Source: Hyaloperonospora brassicae
Taxonomy: Eukaryota > Oomycota > Peronosporomycetes > Peronosporales > Peronosporaceae
Assembly: GCA_947650285.1 (NCBI GenBank)
Contig: CANTFL010001429.1
Coordinates: 620,001 to 684,000 of the forward strand
Direction of reading: 5' to 3'
DNA: 64,000 nt
This document shows, in pieces, positions 56,601 through 64,000 of the stretch. How positions within the stretch are numbered: position 1 is the first letter of the stretch; every line of letters starts with the position of its first letter. Position numbers and translations under genes: made by a program. The notes under the pieces are model-generated. The model had not been told where the DNA came from. It did not search any database and worked only from the letters and a program-made list of their open reading frames with translations.

Positions 56601-58235
56601 AAATCGATAATGTATCGCTGTTACTATACATTTTGTCGAAATTTATAAGACCATTTGACCTTAGAACCAACTTTAAATATATGATCGATAACTTCAACCA
56701 GTCTGTCGAGTTCCTGCAGCGCTCTAGGTTCACGTCAGTCCAAACTGAGTGAGCACACAAGGGACGAAACGACTAATTCGTTCCAGGCGGATAGGAAATA
56801 AGTTACTTCACAATATTCTTTATAAGACCATTGAGATCACTGCGGGTCGGACATGTGCCAATACTAGAAAAAATAGGAAAGTGTTGTTGTGTTATTCTGA
56901 ATTTACGTTGACGTACTCTTCGCACCCTCACACGCGGCGACATTATATCTCTTCTTGATGTAATTGGTATTCTGTCCTCCCGAACACCACCTATAAATTC
57001 CTATATTCGTTCAGGTGATGCTAGTGATTAGTTGAGGTATAATGTTATACCTCGTGTTTTCGTGCAGCTCACATAGAATCCGGATAGCATCACTCTGGAA
57101 GGATCCATTGTTAGCATCCTAATGTAGTAAAGGCTCACAGGAAAGAAAAAGATGTTATACCCATTGTCTCATCTTGCAACGACGTCCCGAATAGAACAGT
57201 GCACTGCTGGTAACCGCAGACGAATAGAAGTGAGCTCTCACGCTTCCTACTTATCGTTAAAAATCCATCATGAGTATCTCGCTGTAAGCAGCTAAACTTT
57301 TGCTCTCCAAACACAAGGCGACGACTTTTTGGTGCATTAGACGTGTGTTTGCAAATTTAAGCAATAGGGCGCGTAGATAGGTGTATAAATGGTAGTCGCA
57401 ATTTTATATTCAGTATGGCACCAACCAAAGACCGATCAGGCGAAGGTTAACTTTTAGTCTTAGACTAATGCAGGTTTATGATCGAGAAGCGGATTGTAGC
57501 TCGCTGATTGGCAAAAGCATCCGCTCGGGCAAAATCGCGGTGATCTGGAAGAGTAAGAAACAAGAGATTTCTATGCCGCGCGTGAAAAATAAATTTGTAT
57601 CCAAGGAGCAATTAGGACACGCACTATATATATAAATCGAAGGATGGGATCCGGTCTGCATATGCTCATCTATCAAAGAAATATGTGAAGGGTCGAGATT
57701 ACTCGGGGCTTTTCATAATGATGTAAATGTACAAGGAAGTCTCCATCACGAAGCTACATGTCGAAATCACCGACTTAAAAGCGTGTCAAAGTCGTTAGCG
57801 TCTTAACATTTTGATAGGTGATTCGGAGCGTGATACTATAATGCCTCGTTTTGTGCGATGTCGGTCCCACTATGCGTACTAGATGACAAACGGAGCAGGC
57901 TTTTACTTGACGTATGCTATCTAATGCTTCAACGAAACGACCTCTGGCGTAATAAGGCACCGAAATTCTCACCGTGACACACATTATGTCAGCATCCGAC
58001 ACCAAACATCACCTTCGATGTCAATGTCTTGGGAAGCTTTACTGCGTATCTATCTGGACACTTCGACTACGTCAGTGAAGTATGCTTAGTAGAGCTTGAC
58101 TATTCCAAAAATGAGGTCGTTCGAGACAATTGTTATGCGGACGTAGACTTATCGCGATGTCATGGGCCGGAAAAACGAGATCAGTTACTCTGCGACCGGT
58201 GATCTACAGTGGAGGTGCGTTTCTGAAGGCTAAAG
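47613..58235. other. 10.6-kb AT-rich region without credible genes
   Basis: Longest open frames (for example 132 codons at 52409-52807) have strongly hydrophobic/aromatic AT-driven composition and no domain. No LTR, TIR or RNA gene could be assigned. It is probably old, decayed repeat DNA. Confidence 0.5.
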
Positions 58236-58301
58236 GAGCCTGGCATGCGTGCGTAATGCATTTCTATTTCATAGAATGTATTGCGCACGCATGCGAGGCT
58301 C
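58236..58301. other. 66-base hairpin, about 30 bp stem
   Basis: GAGCCTGGCATGCGTGCG at the left pairs with CGCACGCATGCGAGGCTC at the right with one G-G mismatch; the stem continues through two G-U pairs and one bulge to a 5-base loop (TTTCA). Compact and stable enough to be a small RNA precursor or a foldback element. Neither strand can be preferred. Confidence 0.8.
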
Positions 58302-58414
58302 GGGTTCTGAAAATCTTCACAATGAATATATTTTAGACAGCATCTTTCAAGTAACCTCATCATCTACATTATTCAATACATTTGGGTAAGCACAACGTTC
58401 TTCGGTATTGTATA

Positions 58415-58434
58415 ATATATATATATATATATAT
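58415..58434. repeat. AT dinucleotide run
   Basis: About ten AT units. Noncoding microsatellite. Confidence 0.9.
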
Positions 58435-59315
58435 CTGATGAGCCTCTAACCAAGGTTTGAGGATGAACCTATCATGAGAAATGCGTCGGGATAAACACCT
58501 CTGTAAAGCATATATGAATAAAGGAAATGGCGATCAATTGTTTGAATTTTGTTGTTGTGGTCCACTACTTGACTAGATAAGTACCTTGCACACGTATTTT
58601 GTACAGAAATAATCAGATCACGTGCAAGACCAGCCGCTGCAGTGTGAAAAAATGAAAAAATAAAAGGGACTGGTTCCGCTTCATAATGAACCCATGATAA
58701 CTTGATTGCAAATATCTGAACCTACAGACGAGACCCAACTGCCATGCATACGTATGTGCAGTCGATGTATAAACTTATGTTATGATAATGTGGAACAAAA
58801 AAACCGCCTCTCAAAAAACTGTACCAATTGTATCTGTTTGATTTGATAGACATACGTTTAATTTTGAACTCTCATTCCGAATAGCCTCCCATTCACCCGA
58901 AGGTGATAGCTAATAGGATAGGAGTAGAATGGCGTCTCGTTTTGGATCGGATTGAGCTGCTTGTTGTGTCGTGTCATTTTAAATACGATTCGACAACGCT
59001 TCCCTGTGAGCAAAATGGATGATATTGCAATCAACAGCGAAACGCCCTCGTTTCGAAATGTAATTTGCAGTGAGGATACAAAAATGATGGCAAGTGGGCT
59101 AAATTCGTCAAACCACTGAGCAGATTGGCGCAAAGTGGGCAGATGAGGATTAAGTTTTAACATCTGTTTGCGCGCACGATATATTAAACGGTCATGCTCC
59201 TTGCTGCTTTTATGCAGCTAATTTGGGCAATTTTTATCAAGTTGCACTGTAATACCTTTAAGATTTGGTATGTTTTACACTGATATAAATAGAGTTATCT
59301 TATGTTTATTAGCTA

Positions 59316-61316
59316 CAGATAGCTCACAGTTAGAAGGACCACGGTTAAAGGACCAACACAGTTTTAAAACCGCATTTTACTGGACAAAAAACACATACAA
59401 ATTTTGAGTGTATTTTTTCTATCGCACAGCTATTGGACAAAAGAAAGTAGTGACGCCCGCCACCCCTCCCATTCTCCCCACGCAAGGACAATTTTCAATT
59501 TCCGAACACCTCCGCAGACAAAAACGACGTACGAATGGCGCCTTGAACGCACGTTTCCTTCGTCCAGAAGAGAGCTCTACAGACACACCAGCGAGAGAAC
59601 CCTGGACTCACGCAAGCCGATCTCTGTCGATGGGCGCTGGGAGAGTTTGGAGTCCGTTTTGCAAGGTCCACGATCAGCAGGATTCTGAGCGAGGACATTC
59701 CTGTCAACCTCAATCCGAGAGCCAAACGGCAGCAGAAGGGCATACATGCCGATGTGGAGAAAGCGCTGTTCCATATAGTGCTCGACACTCAAAGTAAAGT
59801 CACGTTGACCGACTTCATCCTCCACCAGAAGGCCAATCAAATTCTCGAGGACGCAGGTGTAACGACGACGCTCTCGCTTTTGTGGGTGTCGAGTTTCAAA
59901 GCCCGACACGGAATCAAGTCTTACCGACTGCATGGCGAGGCGACCTCAGTCGAGCTAGAGACCCTTCACCAGCGGCGCCAGGAACTCCGGACCTTTCTCG
60001 ACGGCTACGCGGCGTGCGATGTTTTCAATAGGGATGAAACCGGTCTATTTTATCGCATGACGCCTTCGCGGGCTCTGGCAACGATGCCTTTGAGTGGCAA
60101 GAAGAAAGATAATTCGCGCATTTCGATAGGGCTATGCTTCAATATGGATGGGACTGAGAAACTGGACCCTATCGTGATCAACAAATCTCTCAAACCCCGT
60201 TGCTTCAAAGCCATCGACGTTTCCAAGCTACCCGTCCACTTCCATGCAAATGCGAAGGCATGGATGACTGGCGGCATCTTTGCAAATCGGTTGAAAGCGT
60301 TCAATTTCAAAATGAGTGGGCGAAAAGGTCTTCTGTTGCTCGACAACGCGACCTCACATGTCAATTTGGAGCTCTCAAACGTTCACATTCACTTCCTGCC
60401 GCCAAATACCACCTCCCATTTGCAGCCGATGGACGCGGGCATCATTCGCAACTTCAAGCTCAAGTACAAGGCCTAATTTGTGCAGTGGCTATTGGATATG
60501 GTGACGGCAGGGACGGAGGACAGGAAGCTCGACGTTCTTAGCGCAATCCGTATGGTGGTAAAATAGTGGGCTGAGGTGCGCCCTGAAACGGTTCGACACT
60601 TTTGGATCCACACCGGAATCGTGTCGGGAGTTATGGCGGCAGTGGTCCGTAGGCAAGACAAGACTGTCCGTTCCAATAATCTCTCAATCCTGGCTAATGT
60701 AATCGACAAACTATCATCATCTGATGGAATGGATGCAGACGACTATCTGGAGTGTGACAACAACCTGGAAGAATGGGAACCAGAATCCGATGCAACTGCC
60801 ACCTCTGAGCCATTTTCGCGTGATGACGACAGCGACGGAGACGAAAATCCCATCTTCACTCCTCGCGACGCGCTGAATGCTGCAATACAATTGTCTACGT
60901 ACCTATTCGCACACAAGATCGATATTGCACACAAGATTGATATTGTGGGGATGCAACTGCTAACCGAGAAGTTCCGCCAACAGCTTCAACAAAGCATGCA
61001 CCAGCAGCAAATCACCGATTGATTCTCGAAAGAGTAAGCTCGGTGGCCCATACTGAAACTAACAGCACTTACTTAATAGCACGCAAAAATGGAACTGATA
61101 TTTAATATGTTAAATTACTTAGATTTCTACATTTTTCTTTATATCGTACTTTCCTAGAAACTTATTCCAATTATCCAATTCCTATAGAATATTCCTAAAG
61201 ATTTTATACAATCATATTCCAACACAAACGAAGTGGTGTCCTATGAGTCGATTTCGATCTTAAGGACGCAGCGACATTTTATGGACAAATCGCGCTCTCT
61301 AAGTGTGAGTTATCTG
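59316..61316 (+). mobile_element. Pogo/Tc1-mariner-like DNA transposon, complete ends
   Basis: Left terminal repeat CAGATAGCTCACAGTTAGA (from 59316) and right one (reverse complement from 61316) CAGATAACTCACACTTAGA match at 17 of 19. TA duplications border both ends (59314-59315, 61317-61318). The 2.0-kb interior codes for the transposase below and nothing else. The ends are intact, but the transposase is broken, so it could move only in trans. Confidence 0.82.
59535..61022 (+). pseudogene. Pogo-like (DDE_1) transposase with three nonsense codons
   Basis: One frame runs through the whole region, interrupted by TGA (59544-59546), TAA (60474-60476) and TAG (60564-60566) only; no frameshift is needed. 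N-terminal CENP-B-type helix-turn-helix: SFVQKRALQTHQ, LTQADLCRW, ARSTISRIL. DDE core: FNRDETGLFYRM (first Asp), KGLLLLDNATSH (second), LPPNTTSHLQPMDAGIIRNF (third). An acidic C-terminus follows (about 60720-60850). All three stops are single C-to-T changes from CGA, CAA or CAG. Recently inactivated, given how well the rest is preserved. Confidence 0.85.
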
Positions 61317-61318
61317 TA

Positions 61319-62215
61319 TATCCTCGCTGGGTATATATGGAATTATTATTGGAGGTAGGTCAAGTAATTCTAATAATTCTTTTTTATTTTATTTATATCG
61401 GAATTGAATAATAATGGACTCGAACCGCTGAGCGGCTACGCGGCTTTTCCGATTATTTCGAGCGCTTACCAAGACGCCATTAGTGTCGATGTTCTAGAGC
61501 TGCTTATAGAGAGCTCAAGAGCGATACACTGCTCGAACTAGGTACAACCTTTTACTGCTTTAGTTTCACGCTGGAAGGTTCCACGAGCTGCTGAGAAAAC
61601 AAACAACAATATGACGGCTTATGAAGATAAGACATTCTCCCTTGTTTACGTTGCGATCGGAATGAGCAGCGAGATCACACAGAAGTTGCCAAAGAAGTTG
61701 CTTCGCTGCAAGCTGCTTCTACTCAGATTAATTGAAGCCAGCTCCTGGTGTTGTTGTATCGAATTTTGTCGGAATGGATAACTACAGCAACTTACCAGGA
61801 TGTAGAAGAAGGAGAGGTCCGCACCGAGAAATAATACTTCTATTTGTCTCTCCGTTTTTCGTGTGCAGCTATCGTGCGTCATGATCAAGATGCGCAAATA
61901 TTGCTTGCAGGCGAAGGATTTTGCTTTGCTAGCAATTCTGTAGCTCACGCAATACATAACATCTAATCAGACTTCCTACAGTACAGCTTTATTGCGTAAA
62001 ATCTATTTCAATGAGCAAAAGGTCGAAATTGCCGCATTAACAGTCATTCGAAAAGCTTTGCATGTGGAAATGGAACGAGAGTCACGTGCTCACACTTTTT
62101 GTCAAGACCCGATGATGCACCGTTTTCATCACCGCGCAGTGTGCTAGCGCAGGCGAGCCGTAAATTTATAGCGCTAGCAAGCGAAAACTCTGTAGCGCTG
62201 ATCACGATAGTTCGA
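61319..62215. other. Intergenic, tRNA-like boxes only
   Basis: No gene seen. The stretch 61420-61480, read minus, holds an A-box-like TGGCGTCTTGGTAAGC and a B-box-like GGTTCGAGTCC but no cloverleaf; it may be an old SINE. Confidence 0.35.
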
Positions 62216-63060
62216 TTCACCACGACAAGCTCAAAGCGCCGAATCCAGATCCGGCCGACGACATCCAGCAGATGATTACGCTGATTCGCCGATGATCGAG
62301 ACCATTCACGAAGAGGACTACGGTCCCAAACATTCGGCTGATTTCCTGTCTAGCAACATGCGCACTTTGATCCCGGATAAGTTCGGAAGAGGATTCCTGT
62401 AACCCTCGAGGAGAGCTTCTGACCAGCCAGCTGTCGAGGCGTTGATCGCTTGTTGCGCGAATGGCGACGAGAACCGATGTCGATCTACGATAATCGAGTT
62501 CTGGACTCTCGTCATGCATCAAAAAAACAGATGACGATGACTTTTACGAAAACAGTAGAGACCTCGAATGTTCGGACCTTATGTTGCGACGTGTGCTATG
62601 GATACATCAAAGGTCCGCTCTGTGCACTATACCGGAGCGACGCCGGGACAGTGGGTGTTTCCGCACCCACAGGGCGACAAAAAAGATCTCGCTGTCGCTC
62701 AGCGCTCGATTGGGTCAGATAAACGTCGATACTAGGACTGCAACATGGTCGGGATTGAGGCAGCTCAATCGCCGATCTCTTTGGCACGTGATACGACGTT
62801 TTGCCAGTGTCAGATCAGCTCCGTACGGACTGCGTAGATGACGCTGAAGAAGAGTCCTGGACCTGCTAAAGGGTAACAATGCTGGTGGAGTTGACGAAAT
62901 TGACCGTCTGAACATGTCTGACGGCACTGACGGCATTGCTCAGGAGAGCATGTATGAAGAGGTAAAAGGGCTGAATAGCATCTTTGACCAAGACAAGCTG
63001 AGTTTTGGCATAGCATTGTGGTACTCTACCGTAGCGCACGGTACCGTACTGCACAGTTGA
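62216..63060 (+). pseudogene. Decayed coding region, unidentified
   Basis: Short plus-strand stretches with protein-like composition in different frames: HHDKLKAPNPDPADDIQQMI near 62220, then MIETIHEEDYGPKHSADFLS, then, open from 62848 to the TGA at 63058, NNAGGVDEIDRLNMSDGTDG...YEEVKGLNSIFDQDKLSFGI. The frame changes suggest a dead gene upstream of the hydrolase. No family recognised. Confidence 0.35.
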
Positions 63061-63329
63061 CGTATGTCTGAAAATGCGGAGCAAAAGTGGCAACTGGCTT
63101 GTGAATGACATGACGGCTGTTGAAAACTCACGACGCGATCGGGGTGACGAGATTCCATCGAGATATGACACTATCCCGTCATATCGTGATCTTCGGCATC
63201 ACGCCCTGATATTCTTTCATATGCGAGGTATCCAATGTCAACGTGATATCATCCTTTACCATTCGTGACAATATCCCGTAAACGTTATGAAAAATCATGC
63301 GACTCTTCTGCCGCTAGACACTCCAATTT

Positions 63330-63728
63330 ATGTCGTCTCGGATCGCCGCAGTTCAGCGTCATATCTCAATGAGTCGTTACGAGTCGCCCGTGACATCGCA
63401 TGTCCTCGATACGTCGCTCGGTATTCCAGCTGCCAATGTGCGCGTGGAGCTGCAACGTCTCCGTGACAACGTTTGGGTCCATGTCCACGAGGGGCGAACC
63501 AACGCCGACGGACGCGTTGCGAGTTATCTGGTCCCGGAAGCTGCGGTCTTTGAGGCAGGTACCTATCGCATAGTGTTTGACACTGGTCGCTACTTTGAGG
63601 CCAATGGCGTCACAGAGTTCCTCTACCCCGAAGTGACCGTCACGTTCAAAGTGGAAGACCCGACTCGACACTATCACATTCCGTTGCTACTCAATCCCTT
63701 TGGGTACTCGACGTATCGAGGGAGTTGA
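63330..63728 (+). CDS. 5-hydroxyisourate hydrolase (transthyretin-like), peroxisomal
   Basis: 132 residues. It hydrolyses 5-hydroxyisourate, the product of urate oxidase, to OHCU in purine breakdown. Signature parts: SHVLDTSLGIPAANV (catalytic His at 24), TNADGRV (Arg 62), FKVEDPTRHYHIPLLLNPFG (His near 114-116) and the C-terminal YRGS that marks this family off from vertebrate transthyretin. The first 12 residues contain R-I-x5-H-I (R4, I5, H11, I12), a PTS2-like peroxisomal signal as in other eukaryotic HIU hydrolases, which supports the first ATG over the one at residue 14. No intron. An ACTCCAATTT initiator-like sequence lies just upstream. Confidence 0.93.
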   Translation: MSSRIAAVQRHISMSRYESPVTSHVLDTSLGIPAANVRVELQRLRDNVWVHVHEGRTNADGRVASYLVPEAAVFEAGTYRIVFDTGRYFEANGVTEFLYPEVTVTFKVEDPTRHYHIPLLLNPFGYSTYRGS

Positions 63729-64000
63729 CGAACAAAGTGGACAGCTCAATTAGTCAGACCGCGTTTGTTGGTATGAAAGATTGAAGCTCCCAAAACGTGT
63801 TTGTTGCGTTGCACCCGTTTTAGTTGTTTCCCTCGTTATTCGTAACGTACAGAGGACACGCGCCATGTCGATTCTGCGCAGATCACTCACTGCGTAGCGT
63901 ACAGTCATACAAACTGTGTCAGCGAGAAAGGCTCAGACTGTCGATTCACATTTGTTCAGCTAAGAAGATCAAAGTCCTGAATCAGGATGTAAGCACCAGG

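Noticed and set aside
61420..61480. tRNA-like A and B boxes, minus strand
   Set aside because: No acceptor pairing and poor T-stem; at most an old SINE remnant.
1..64000. CRISPR arrays or bacterial-type operons
   Set aside because: No regularly spaced identical repeats with unique spacers; gene structure, introns and initiators are eukaryotic.

Overview
The window reads as nuclear DNA of an oomycete, most likely a plant-pathogenic downy mildew or Phytophthora relative. The grounds are: (i) four genes have an oomycete-type initiator plus flanking AT element (TCATTYY followed by an ATTT-like motif) 30-130 bases upstream of the chosen ATG; (ii) a secreted PL3 pectate lyase and an RXLR-like/WY-type effector candidate are present; (iii) genes are compact, with few and short (71-82 bp) introns; (iv) the spaces between genes are filled with decayed gypsy-type LTR elements, a MULE, a pogo/Tc1-like element and other TIR elements. 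The species cannot be fixed from the sequence alone.

Layout. 1-1651 is the 3' end and LTR of a gypsy-like element, followed by tandem repeats and a decayed repeat (2.7-3.8 kb) that recurs at 30.0-31.4 kb. 5.1-17.6 kb is the gene-rich block: a 1516-aa protein with six SANT/Myb-like repeats, an F-box/FIST protein, two tandem MAPEG (MGST1-like) membrane proteins, two spliced genes for tiny CxxC...GCGxH proteins (57 and 43 aa, found only by joining exons across short introns), and a HAD-family phosphatase-like protein. 19.97-20.92 kb is a TIR element. 21.7-22.7 kb is the mitochondrial alternative oxidase. 27.1-28.8 kb is a two-domain secreted pectate lyase whose first domain has lost motif residues.

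From 28.8 kb onward the DNA is mostly transposon graveyard: gypsy remains with LTR-like sequences in opposite orientations (33.0-39.3 kb), a 664-bp TIR element (39.7-40.4 kb), a MULE transposase pseudogene (40.9-42.0 kb), an LTR abutting a broken INPP4-like gene (42.5-43.8 kb), then an RXLR-like effector candidate (44.0-45.0 kb), a tRNA-Thr-like gene, and a clean solo LTR with a 5-bp target duplication (47.16-47.61 kb). 47.6-59.3 kb is AT-rich with no credible gene but holds a long hairpin at 58.24 kb. 59.3-61.3 kb is a complete pogo-like element with a transposase broken by three nonsense codons. The window closes with a peroxisomal 5-hydroxyisourate hydrolase at 63.3 kb.

How the genes relate. 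There are no operons. Functional links are thematic: the pectate lyase and the effector candidate would act in the host; AOX and MAPEG proteins in redox and detoxification; the hydrolase in peroxisomal urate breakdown. The effector lies in the repeat-rich half beside transposon debris, whereas housekeeping genes cluster in the first 23 kb.
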